Shown here piece by piece: positions 1-7,117 of a stretch of 7,987 nt of DNA (position 1 is its first letter; the number at the start of each line of letters is the position of its first letter). The notes beneath the pieces are model-generated. The model was not told the DNA's origin. It did not search any database and saw only the letters and a program-made list of their open reading frames with translations. Both the position numbers and the translations under genes were made by a program. The DNA comes from Flavobacteriaceae bacterium (GTDB lineage: Bacteria; Bacteroidota; Bacteroidia; Flavobacteriales; Flavobacteriaceae), in assembly GCA_016763715.1 (NCBI GenBank), contig JAESTG010000238.1, positions 1-7,987 on the forward strand, given 5' to 3'.

Positions 1-107
1 TGCAGTTTACCCATCGGGCAGTATAAAGTTGCGTCGCTTCAAAATGAACCGGAATGTTATATTCCGTTCGAATCCGATCGGCGAGAACCTCAAAAGTTAA
101 AACAGTT
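1..107 (-). pseudogene. prfC: Truncated peptide chain release factor 3 (RF3), C-terminal fragment, running off the left edge
   Basis: RF3 is a GTPase that recycles RF1/RF2 from the ribosome after termination; this piece belongs to its C-terminal domain. Read on the minus strand from about 104 down to 1, the frame gives VL-x-FEVLADRIRTEYN followed by TARWVNC. From memory, E. coli RF3 has VLQFDVVVARLKSEYN and TARWVEC at the matching places, about 15 identities in 34 aligned residues with no gap. The match begins abruptly. In this frame a TAA lies at 110-108, and the upstream glycosyltransferase gene ends only about 18 bases before that point, so the GTPase domain and most of the protein cannot be encoded here. 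In E. coli the matching point is roughly four fifths along the protein, so perhaps 60-70 more residues would lie beyond the window. No start codon or ribosome binding site is seen. This is probably a remnant at a recombination junction; an assembly chimera is the main alternative. Confidence 0.72.
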
Positions 108-125
108 TATATCTAATATATAAGG

Positions 126-929
126 CTAGAGCTTTTGAATCTGTTTTGGTCGTACCAAGAAATACTCCCAGAAAAAACGCAACAATTGAAATACTGAGCC
201 CAACCAAGAATAACCCAAATACGATCTGTAAAATTTGAAGTTATAGGGAATCAACGCCAACTTATTCGAACTCATAGAGCCCTCCCGTACTCGATAGTAA
301 GCTAAGTCATCTACCAAGCCTAGGGCCGGTTTACCGCTCTTTTTAATAGCTTCTAACCAAACCGCCCAGTCCTGTCTTTTTCGAATAGGAGGTGCGAAGA
401 TTTTACCCAAAGTGCTTGCGTTATAGATGCCAGTTAAATTACCAATATAGTTGTTTCGCAACTGCTTTTTATAGGGAAGTTTATCAAGGGCTTTTATTCT
501 TTTACCCAATGCTTCCCCCGTTTCACTTATATGAAGATAACTGGTGTAAGAAACATCACAGTCTTGATCCTTCATAAAATCAACCTGTTTGCTTAATTTT
601 TCAGAGTGCCAGAGGTCATCACTATCCAAAAATGCAATATAATCTCCGTTTGCTAATTCGGTAGCATGGTTGCGACAAAAGGCGGCTCCTTTATTTTCTT
701 GCAAAGAAACCAATTGAATTCTTGGGTCTTTTTCTGCAATGTTCTTTACTATTTCCTCGGAAGTATCTGTTGAGTGATCATTAACGATAATGTGCTCCCA
801 GTTTTGATAGCTTTGGTTTTGTACACTTTGTAGGGTTTGAGCAATATGTTTTTCGGCATTAAACAACGGCGTGATAATGGAAACGCATGGGACGCTATTA
901 GTAGGCTCTTTCTTCACCGCGTATTGCAT
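126..929 (-). CDS. Family 2 glycosyltransferase (TuaG-like, GT-A fold)
   Basis: This is probably a cytoplasmic, membrane-associated transferase that adds one sugar from a nucleotide-sugar donor to the growing lipid-linked polysaccharide. The 267-residue product opens with the GT2 strand VSIITPLFNAE (residues 16-26). It continues with the nucleotide-binding VND-HSTD region (49-55) and the DxD-type metal site DSDD (102-105). RQDW (185-188), with D187, sits where the catalytic base of this family is expected. The C-terminus (about 230-260) is rich in aromatic and basic residues and may lie on the membrane. Sugar specificity cannot be read from sequence. I chose the ATG at 929, which overlaps the phosphotransferase gene by 32 bases. 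An in-frame TTG at 950 would add seven residues outside the fold, and a GTG at 917 is also possible. The overlap suggests translational coupling. Its stop (128-126) is followed within about 20 bases by the prfC remnant, with no visible terminator. Confidence 0.88.
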   Translation of the reverse strand: MQYAVKKEPTNSVPCVSIITPLFNAEKHIAQTLQSVQNQSYQNWEHIIVNDHSTDTSEEIVKNIAEKDPRIQLVSLQENKGAAFCRNHATELANGDYIAFLDSDDLWHSEKLSKQVDFMKDQDCDVSYTSYLHISETGEALGKRIKALDKLPYKKQLRNNYIGNLTGIYNASTLGKIFAPPIRKRQDWAVWLEAIKKSGKPALGLVDDLAYYRVREGSMSSNKLALIPYNFKFYRSYLGYSWLGSVFQLLRFFWEYFLVRPKQIQKL

Positions 930-2253
930 TGTAAACAGTTTTGAAACCAACCTTCAAATCTAAAAGTAAAGACCAGTTTTCTAAATAGAAAATATCATAT
1001 CTCACACGACTAATAATATGATTTTCATCTTCCACTTCTCCACGATACCCACTTACTTGAGCGAGGCCTGTAATCCCTGGTTTAATAAAATGACGTACCA
1101 TAAATTTGTCCACTCGTTCGGCATACATATGCGTGTGACTTACCATGTGAGGCCTTGGGCCAACCACACTCATTTCGCCTTTTAGCACGTTGATAAATTG
1201 AGGTAATTCATCAACACTAGTTTTTCTAATAATCTTTCCTATTCCAGTAATACGAGGGTCATTTTTCTGTACTTGGTGAAGATGCGCCATTGGATTAGGC
1301 CTCATTGAACGGAATTTATAACAGTAAAACTCTTTATAGTCAAGACCGTTTCTTTTCTGTTTAAAGAATATGGGGCCTTTGGACTCCAACTTAATTACCA
1401 ACCCAAGCAATGGTGTAAGCCATGATAAAACACCTACTATGATTAAAAGCGATAGTACAATATCAAAACTTCTTTTTATAAACTTGTTAAAAGGATCCTC
1501 AATTGGAATTTTACGCATGGAAAGTATGGGCAAATAACCATAATATGTAAAATCGAGTTTCTTGCTATAAATTTCTTTATTGTCTGGTAAGAACTTCAGT
1601 ATTTTTAAATTATTATCTGCGTAATCGATAAGCTTGGTTAAGTTTTTATTGCTCAATTCTCCTATGGAAGAATAAATCTCGTCAATACTATTTTTATCAA
1701 TATATTCTAGGCATTCTTCTATCGTAACCTTTTCTGCTCCACTTAAATCAAAGATAGTTTTCAGTTCATAACCATACTCTGAATTGTCTTCAAAAAACTT
1801 TCGGAGTTGATCGGTCTTTTGGTTGAGCCCAATAATTACTACTTTTCTCAAATTACCTTTTAATAGCGTTCGGTATTTTTTCAGTAGATAGTAAATCGAA
1901 ATTTTTATAATAGTGATATAAAGAATAACCTGAAGCGCATAACTGGTAATGGGCATTGGCTTTATGGCCAGTTCACTATAAAATCCAAAAAAGGCAAATA
2001 CTAGCAAGAAAAATAACACTCCTTGCTTTCCGATGAGTGAAATAATCTTTGTCAATCGAGTAAAACGATAAATCTCGTAAAAATTAGATAGTATAGAAAT
2101 CACAACCCACGCAAAGGAAACGAAGATGACATAATTTAAAAACAAGAAGTCAATCTCGAAAAATTGATACGCCAACAAGTTGATGATCAATAAATCGATG
2201 ATATAGGAAATGGGCCTTAAAAACCCTGAATATCGTCCTGTTTTATATATCAT
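898..2253 (-). CDS. Polyprenyl-phosphate sugar phosphotransferase (WcaJ-type initiating enzyme)
   Basis: This inner-membrane enzyme starts repeat-unit synthesis by moving a sugar-1-phosphate, often glucose-1-phosphate, from a UDP-sugar to undecaprenyl phosphate. The 451-residue protein has the full long-form layout. Hydrophobic helices lie near 13-32, 36-57, 72-92 and 103-124. A Rossmann-like cytoplasmic domain (about 135-245, starting RKVVIIG) follows, then the catalytic bacterial sugar transferase domain from KRSFD (260-264). That domain has a membrane-embedded helix with P281, KFRSM (313-317), the catalytic Asp-Glu pair D348-E349 followed by LPQ, VVGPRP (363-368) and PGITGLAQVSG (392-402). 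Length and motifs are normal, with no sign of damage. The ATG is only 2 bp after the stop of the decarboxylase gene, and the 3' end overlaps the next glycosyltransferase gene, so it is a mid-operon gene. Whether the first sugar is glucose, galactose or an N-acetyl sugar cannot be decided from sequence. Confidence 0.93.
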   Translation of the reverse strand: MIYKTGRYSGFLRPISYIIDLLIINLLAYQFFEIDFLFLNYVIFVSFAWVVISILSNFYEIYRFTRLTKIISLIGKQGVLFFLLVFAFFGFYSELAIKPMPITSYALQVILYITIIKISIYYLLKKYRTLLKGNLRKVVIIGLNQKTDQLRKFFEDNSEYGYELKTIFDLSGAEKVTIEECLEYIDKNSIDEIYSSIGELSNKNLTKLIDYADNNLKILKFLPDNKEIYSKKLDFTYYGYLPILSMRKIPIEDPFNKFIKRSFDIVLSLLIIVGVLSWLTPLLGLVIKLESKGPIFFKQKRNGLDYKEFYCYKFRSMRPNPMAHLHQVQKNDPRITGIGKIIRKTSVDELPQFINVLKGEMSVVGPRPHMVSHTHMYAERVDKFMVRHFIKPGITGLAQVSGYRGEVEDENHIISRVRYDIFYLENWSLLLDLKVGFKTVYNAIRGEERAY

Positions 2254-2255
2254 TA

Positions 2256-3254
2256 TTAAAGCCTATTATGCTTTGAAAAATCTTTATGCTCACTTTTAAA
2301 GAGTTCTTCTTCTGTGAGGTTCTTAAAATAATCGAAGGTTTTTTGCATTCCTTCTCCTCTTTCAATCTTTGGCTCCCAATCTAAAATCTCTCTTGCCTTT
2401 GAAATATCTGGTTGTCTTTGAAGTGGATCATCTTTTGGTAATTCTTCAAATACAATTTTTTGATTGGTTCCTGTAATTTTTATAATCTCCTTTGCAAAAT
2501 CAAGAATTGTAATTTCGTCTGGGTTGCCAATATTGATAGGCAAACTATAATCACTATGCATAGCTCGATAAATACCTTCCACTTGGTCATCTACATAACA
2601 AAAAGACCTTGTTTGCAAACCATCTCCGAAAACGGTAATATCCTCTCCTCGCAATGCCTGCCCCATAAAGGCTGGAATTACTCGACCATCATTTAGACGC
2701 ATTCTAGGCCCATAAGTATTAAATATCCGTACTATTCGCGTTTCAAGACCATGAAAACGATGATATGCCATAGTTATAGACTCTTGGAAGCGTTTCGCTT
2801 CGTCATAAACCCCTCGAGGCCCAATGGTATTTACATTTCCGTAGTATTCTTCACTCTGAGGATGTACCAAAGGATCACCATATACTTCCGAAGTTGAAGC
2901 TATTAAAATTCTCGCGTTCTTTTCTTTGGCTAACCCTAAAAGATTATGCGTTCCTAAAGAACCAACCTTTAAAGTTTGTATTGGTATTTTTAAATAGTCA
3001 ATTGGACTTGCGGGAGAGGCAAAATGCAGAATATAATCTACGCTACCTGGCACATGTACAAACTTTGTGACATCATGGTGATAGAATTCGAAAGATGCGA
3101 GTTTAAAAAGATGTTCAATATTTTTCATGTCACCTGTAATGAGGTTGTCCATACCAACAACATCAAAACCCTCTGCAATAAACTTATCGCAAAGGTGTGA
3201 GCCTAAAAATCCAGCGGCTCCAGTGATTAATACTCTTTTTCTCGTTTCGTTCAT
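2256..3254 (-). CDS. uxs: UDP-glucuronate decarboxylase (UDP-xylose synthase)
   Basis: This is a soluble NAD-dependent short-chain dehydrogenase/reductase of the extended type. It oxidises UDP-glucuronate at C4, loses CO2 and re-reduces the intermediate to give UDP-xylose. The 332-residue product has the NAD-binding GAAGFLG (12-18) and the sequence ASPASP-x-DYLK-x-PIQTLK (79-96), which distinguishes this family from 4,6-dehydratases and epimerases. It also has TSEVYGDP (121-128) with E123, the catalytic pair Y150 and K154 in YDEAKR, and the substrate-binding [14 protein letters not shown] (179-192) plus QTRSF (214-218). The length is usual for bacterial members. The gene follows the UDP-glucose dehydrogenase by 4 bp, and that enzyme makes its substrate. 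An AGGA sequence overlapping the upstream stop is the only candidate ribosome binding site, so reinitiation or coupling is plausible. The product implies xylose, or a sugar derived from UDP-xylose, in the polymer. Confidence 0.93.
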   Translation of the reverse strand: MNETRKRVLITGAAGFLGSHLCDKFIAEGFDVVGMDNLITGDMKNIEHLFKLASFEFYHHDVTKFVHVPGSVDYILHFASPASPIDYLKIPIQTLKVGSLGTHNLLGLAKEKNARILIASTSEVYGDPLVHPQSEEYYGNVNTIGPRGVYDEAKRFQESITMAYHRFHGLETRIVRIFNTYGPRMRLNDGRVIPAFMGQALRGEDITVFGDGLQTRSFCYVDDQVEGIYRAMHSDYSLPINIGNPDEITILDFAKEIIKITGTNQKIVFEELPKDDPLQRQPDISKAREILDWEPKIERGEGMQKTFDYFKNLTEEELFKSEHKDFSKHNRL

Positions 3255-3258
3255 ATTC

Positions 3259-4569
3259 CTAATTTGCTTCTTTTCGTCCTATAGAAACATATTTAAAACC
3301 TTCTTTGTCCATATCTTCAACCTGATAAAGGTTTCTTCCGTCAAAAATAGTTGGGCTACTGAGTAATTCTTTCAATTTTGAAAAACTAGGGGATCTAAAA
3401 ATACTCCACTCTGTACAAATAACAAGTGCTTCTGCATTTTCCAAAACTTCATACATGGTGTTAGCATATGTCAACGTATTTCCAAAACGATTTTCAATAT
3501 TCGGCATTGCCTCAGGGTCAAAAACATGTAAATCTGCTCCTCGATCAAGCAAGGCGTTCATCACATCGATGGAAGGTGCTTCCCTAATATCATCGGTTTC
3601 AGGTTTGAAGGAAAGACCCCAAATGGCAATTTTCTTTCCGTCTAATTCGTTATTAAAATGCTTTTCAATCTTCGGAATTAAAACACTTTTCTGTCGTTGA
3701 TTTACTTCAATTACCGAATTGAGTATTTTAAATTCGTAGTTTTCGTCCATCCCCGCTTTTCTAAGGGCTTTTACATCCTTTGGAAAGCATGAACCTCCAT
3801 AACCAATTCCTGGAAAAAGAAAACGCTTCCCAATACGAGAATCCGTTCCCGTACCTATGCGTACTTTATCCACATCGGCACCCACTTTCTCACAGTAGTT
3901 GGCAATTTCATTCATAAAAGTAATCTTGGTTGCCAAGAATGAATTGGCCGCATACTTAGTCAATTCTGCCGATTTTTCATCCATAATAATCACAGGATTT
4001 CCAGAACGAACAAAGGGGTTGTAAAGCTTTTGCATCATGGCGGTAGCTCGGTCACTACTTGATCCAACAACAATTCGCTCGGGCTTTAAAAAATCATTCA
4101 CGGCGAAACCTTCCCTTAAAAATTCTGGATTAGAAACGACATCAAATTCGCACGTAGCATTGGCAGCAATTACATTCTTTACTTTTTCAGCCGTTCCTAC
4201 AGGTACGGTACTCTTATTTACAATAACCTTATAAGAAGTCATGAGTTTTCCAATTTCTTCTGAAACACTTAAAACATATGACAAATCTGCCGAGCCATCT
4301 TCATCTTCGGGCGTTGGCAAAGCTAGAAAAATGATATCACCATGCGTCAAGCCTTCCTCCAGAGAAGTTGTAAACTGTAATCGATTTGCTTTAATGTTTC
4401 TTTCAAATAGAACGTCAAGATGTGGCTCATAAATGGGTACGATACCATTACGCATTTTCTCAACTTTTTCGGCATCGATATCCACGCAAATTACTTCGTT
4501 CCCTGTTTCAGCCAAGCATGTACCGGTCACTAACCCTACGTATCCTGTTCCTATAACTGCTATTTTCAT
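3259..4569 (-). CDS. ugd: UDP-glucose 6-dehydrogenase
   Basis: This cytoplasmic enzyme oxidises UDP-glucose to UDP-glucuronate with two NAD+. The 436-residue product shows the whole family pattern. The N-terminal NAD site is GTGYVG (7-12), D30 ends the second strand (VICVD), and STVPVGT (120-126) and NPEFLREG (147-154) follow. The central helix contains [11 protein letters not shown] with K205 and N209. The active site is [10 protein letters not shown] (256-265) with nucleophile C261 and D265. The C-terminal UDP-binding domain begins near 311 ([12 protein letters not shown]) and includes TDDIREAPS (325-333). I chose the ATG at 4569. It gives the usual MKIAVIG start and has AAGGA just upstream, although the spacing of about 2 bases is short. 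An in-frame TTG at 4581 would add only MVRK. This is the first gene after the 99-bp gap with a promoter-like element, so it may lead a sub-operon with the decarboxylase, phosphotransferase and GT2 genes. Confidence 0.95.
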   Translation of the reverse strand: MKIAVIGTGYVGLVTGTCLAETGNEVICVDIDAEKVEKMRNGIVPIYEPHLDVLFERNIKANRLQFTTSLEEGLTHGDIIFLALPTPEDEDGSADLSYVLSVSEEIGKLMTSYKVIVNKSTVPVGTAEKVKNVIAANATCEFDVVSNPEFLREGFAVNDFLKPERIVVGSSSDRATAMMQKLYNPFVRSGNPVIIMDEKSAELTKYAANSFLATKITFMNEIANYCEKVGADVDKVRIGTGTDSRIGKRFLFPGIGYGGSCFPKDVKALRKAGMDENYEFKILNSVIEVNQRQKSVLIPKIEKHFNNELDGKKIAIWGLSFKPETDDIREAPSIDVMNALLDRGADLHVFDPEAMPNIENRFGNTLTYANTMYEVLENAEALVICTEWSIFRSPSFSKLKELLSSPTIFDGRNLYQVEDMDKEGFKYVSIGRKEAN

Positions 4570-4589
4570 TTTCCTTACCAAAGACTCTC

Positions 4590-4612
4590 ACGAGTTTTAT
4601 TTAAAATTTCGT
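4590..4612. repeat. Small imperfect inverted repeat in the ugd leader
   Basis: The outer arms ACGA (4590-4593) and TCGT (4609-4612) are complementary. Inner TTTT (4595-4598) and AAAA (4603-4606) can also pair around a four-base loop, with one unpaired base on one side and two on the other. The element lies between the predicted promoter and the ugd start, so it would be in the 5' untranslated RNA. It is AT-rich, weak, and may be chance. Confidence 0.2.
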
Positions 4613-4644
4613 CTCCCCTTTGCTGTGGAGGTTTCTAAAGTGTG

Positions 4645-4652
4645 CAAAAATA
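4645..4652 (-). promoter_or_regulatory. Bacteroidota-type -7 promoter element upstream of ugd
   Basis: On the minus strand these eight bases read TATTTTTG, an exact match to the TAnnTTTG -7 element used by the primary sigma factor of Bacteroidota. It lies in the only sizeable gap of the operon, about 75 bases upstream of the ugd ATG. Transcription would start a few bases downstream, near 4638-4640, leaving a leader of about 70 bases. I see no good TTG/TTTG -33 element at the expected 19-21 base distance, so it is either weak or dependent on another factor. GCAAA and TTTGC flank and overlap it as a 5-bp inverted repeat (about 4644-4660), which could be an operator or chance. Confidence 0.42.
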
Positions 4653-4668
4653 CAATTTGCTGTTAGTA

Positions 4669-5871
4669 TTAGTCTTCTTTTTTCTCTTTGTTTTCTAGCT
4701 GCTTATATTGAATTAATGTAGCAATCAAAACAAAACCAACGTAATATGCCCCTATTTGTCTGTGAAATACATTTTCGACCATACAATAGCTTATCAAAGC
4801 AATGAGATAGGCAGTGGGTATAAACTCCTTTCGGTTTTTAAAAAATACGACAACCACAAAGCAGAGAAACAACCCAAGGGCAACAATTCCCCAGTTAAAA
4901 TAAATATCCACAAATTGATTGTGTGAATTATATCTTGCATCTACAAATACCTCTCTTTTATAATTACTTTCAATATGTTCTTCGTAACAATTTACGAGTT
5001 TATTCTTCGTTTCGTGAAACCCGAAACCTTCTACAATAAACCCTTCTGAATTTCCAATGTACTCCACGCATTTCCATATCTCAGCCCGCAATTCCCACGT
5101 CAATGTACTTTCAAAAAACGATTGCTTCTCTCCTTCTTCACCATCAGTTTGAGTCATTGAAAAAAACAGCAGCACCAAACCTGCTATAACTGCAAATGCC
5201 AGGGGGAAACGCAACCATTTTTTTGATGTATATAATTGTCTAATGATAAACAATACTCCCAAAATAATAACTGCAATTTTAGACACCAACAAGAATATAA
5301 ACAACACATTGACAATAATATTTACTAATAAATATTTATTGTTGGGGTGGAATTTTGTTTGAATAGATTGGCAGGAAATTAGCACGCTCAAAATAGCGAT
5401 AAATCCAAGGTAGAGGCGGTCTATCAATAGTGCTTCGATGACTTGACGGGAAAAGCCAAGCACAATGTCTTCCGAAGTATTAATAATCACAAAAATATTT
5501 ATAACCGAAAATAGAATAACGGCAAGTGACGAAAAGACAATCGCTCGTTTTATTTTTTCTGAATCTTGAATTGGTATATAAAGAAGGACCAACCCAAAGG
5601 CAAGTAGTATCTTTTTTATCAAGACAAAGTCTTCGGACAAACGTCCAAAAAACAATGCATTTAGCACAATATAAGCACAGAAGAGTGCAAATAAAAAGGT
5701 TGGCCCTTTTTTCAATTTCTTGAAATGAGCCTTCTCAACAATTAAGGGAAAGGTCACTATCAAAAACCCCATCAAAATATTGGGCAATATGCGCACATAA
5801 TTATCGAAAGGTATTGTTAAGAATAACAACACATAAATCCAAGGATAAATAGACGCAAGCAGGATTCTCAT
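4669..5871 (-). CDS. O-antigen ligase/Wzy polymerase superfamily membrane protein (second copy)
   Basis: This polytopic inner-membrane protein probably either polymerises lipid-linked repeat units or ligates the finished glycan to an acceptor on the periplasmic side. The 400-residue product has about ten hydrophobic segments, for example near 8-20, 29-45, 58-75, 85-100, 109-130, 152-167, 180-210, 221-238, 326-344 and 350-385. A large loop lies at about 240-320. Superfamily features are LLVSK (194-198), R262 in the TWELR stretch before the loop, GFG (282-284), YNSHNQF (314-320) with H317, then a tryptophan-glycine helix entry. A late E-x4-RQ-x-G pattern lies at 366-374. The C-terminus is charged and Lys/Glu-rich. 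The gene begins 10 bp after the stop of the preceding member of the same superfamily and shares its motif order, so the two look like old tandem paralogues. Sequence alone does not separate ligase from polymerase. Confidence 0.82.
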   Translation of the reverse strand: MRILLASIYPWIYVLLFLTIPFDNYVRILPNILMGFLIVTFPLIVEKAHFKKLKKGPTFLFALFCAYIVLNALFFGRLSEDFVLIKKILLAFGLVLLYIPIQDSEKIKRAIVFSSLAVILFSVINIFVIINTSEDIVLGFSRQVIEALLIDRLYLGFIAILSVLISCQSIQTKFHPNNKYLLVNIIVNVLFIFLLVSKIAVIILGVLFIIRQLYTSKKWLRFPLAFAVIAGLVLLFFSMTQTDGEEGEKQSFFESTLTWELRAEIWKCVEYIGNSEGFIVEGFGFHETKNKLVNCYEEHIESNYKREVFVDARYNSHNQFVDIYFNWGIVALGLFLCFVVVVFFKNRKEFIPTAYLIALISYCMVENVFHRQIGAYYVGFVLIATLIQYKQLENKEKKED

Positions 5872-5881
5872 TCGTTCTGCA

Positions 5882-7117
5882 TTAGGTTTCGTTAGTAGTT
5901 ATCGTTGTTGTATTTAAGGGTTTTTCCATCTTAAAAAATAGACAGAACAACACTAAAAAATGATACAGCCCTCTTTGTCTCCAGATGTAGGATTCGGTAA
6001 TAAAAACCACTAACATGATAAAAAATAAAAACAACAATAAAATGTCTTTGGTCTGTAAATAGCGGTATAAAATTACACCCAGCAATAAAAATAAGCATAA
6101 TAGACCGAAGATACCTAATTCAGCAAAAGCTTGTATGTATTGATTGTGAAAATTATATGTGTTATAACCCTGCCACAGATTATAGGACTCCTGTTTCTCA
6201 ATGATTTTCTTCTTAGAATTATTGACCCCATAGCCAGTCCAAAAAATAGGGTCTTCCTCTAGCATTTCTGAAAAAATTCGGGCTTGAAATAATCGAATAG
6301 TCGTACCTGTCCAGTCGTAGGTTTTGTTGAATTGACCAGCCTCCATGACTTCCGAGATATTGGATACTGAAATCTCCCGTTGAAAACGATCTTTTATTGG
6401 ATTGGAAGTGAAAACAAGCAAAGCTATCCCGCCAAGAATAATTGGTATCAACTTCAAAATAGTAGTTCGCTTAAAATTTTGAGTCATCCCAACAAACCCA
6501 ATAATTGCTGTGGCGACTATGATAATTTTTGATACCAACAACAATAAGAAGATAGAAAGAATGGCTAAAGCAACAAGGCTCCAAATGTTTCTTTTTTGTT
6601 TAAATAGTAAAAATAGAACCGATAACGAGACAAATACCGAAACATATATGGCATTTAAGCCCAATGGGGATACTAAACCATGATAAAAGAATGTTTCTGT
6701 GTGACCAGATTTGTAAGTGAATGTTGCCCACAACACAAAGAAAATAGCCAGAAGTGACAGTCCTAAAGAAAACCAATACAAAATTAAATTTCGAGTTTTC
6801 TCACTCAGTACTGGCATAGCAGCAAAAGCAACGGGAATGAGTATCAGGGCCAATTGACGCTCCAAACCTCTAAGTGACACCTTTAAATCGTCTGTCCAAA
6901 GTAGAGATGCTATCATAATAACATAAAGCACCATAGGAACAATAAAGACCTTGTCAAACTTAAATTTATGAAAACGCAATGAAGCTAAAGACACCGCCAA
7001 TAGGGCAATGAGAACTCCTGTACTAAACCCGTACGAAAGTGGTAGCGCTATCATAAGGGCAGCAATAAGCACCGCATAAGTGTTTTGAGAAGTAAGGATA
7101 TTACTTATTCTGCTCAT
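5882..7117 (-). CDS. O-antigen ligase/Wzy polymerase superfamily membrane protein (first copy)
   Basis: This integral inner-membrane protein is likely to act on undecaprenyl-diphosphate-linked sugars in the periplasm as polymerase or ligase. The 411-residue product has about eleven hydrophobic segments between 13 and 396. The long periplasmic-type loop at about 237-326 carries the superfamily residues: R275 and R280 in the TTIRLFQAR stretch, GYG (295-297) and YNFHNQY (321-327) with H324, followed by the ELGIFGLL helix. Upstream it has LLLLVSK (191-197) and the RQLALILIP helix (88-95). A late E-x4-RQ-x-G pattern (375-383) matches that of the next gene. The start ATG at 7117 lies inside the end of the preceding glycosyltransferase gene (17-bp overlap), suggesting translational coupling. 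There is no clear Shine-Dalgarno site. The tail TTTITTNET is hydrophilic and not informative. Confidence 0.85.
   Translation of the reverse strand: MSRISNILTSQNTYAVLIAALMIALPLSYGFSTGVLIALLAVSLASLRFHKFKFDKVFIVPMVLYVIMIASLLWTDDLKVSLRGLERQLALILIPVAFAAMPVLSEKTRNLILYWFSLGLSLLAIFFVLWATFTYKSGHTETFFYHGLVSPLGLNAIYVSVFVSLSVLFLLFKQKRNIWSLVALAILSIFLLLLVSKIIIVATAIIGFVGMTQNFKRTTILKLIPIILGGIALLVFTSNPIKDRFQREISVSNISEVMEAGQFNKTYDWTGTTIRLFQARIFSEMLEEDPIFWTGYGVNNSKKKIIEKQESYNLWQGYNTYNFHNQYIQAFAELGIFGLLCLFLLLGVILYRYLQTKDILLLFLFFIMLVVFITESYIWRQRGLYHFLVLFCLFFKMEKPLNTTTITTNET

Noticed and set aside
1..123. Plus-strand open frame of 40 codons ending in TAA at 121-123, apparently the end of a convergent gene
   Set aside because: The translation resembles no family I know, while the minus strand over the same bases matches RF3 well. 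The plus frame is best read as an antisense shadow.
108..125. AT-rich spacer after the GT2 stop as a rho-independent terminator
   Set aside because: I see no GC-rich stem followed by a T run in transcription direction. It is only an AT-rich junction.
392..577. Plus-strand open frame opposite the GT2 gene
   Set aside because: It lies wholly inside a well-supported glycosyltransferase gene on the other strand and shows no domain or ribosome binding site.
4571..4581. TTG at 4581 as the ugd start
   Set aside because: It adds only four residues before the conserved MKIAVIG start and would place the AAGGA sequence inside the coding region. The ATG at 4569 fits the family.
3127..4666. Several plus-strand open frames of 63-81 codons opposite ugd and uxs
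   Set aside because: They are low-complexity Ser/Thr/Phe-rich antisense shadows of conserved enzymes, with no independent support.
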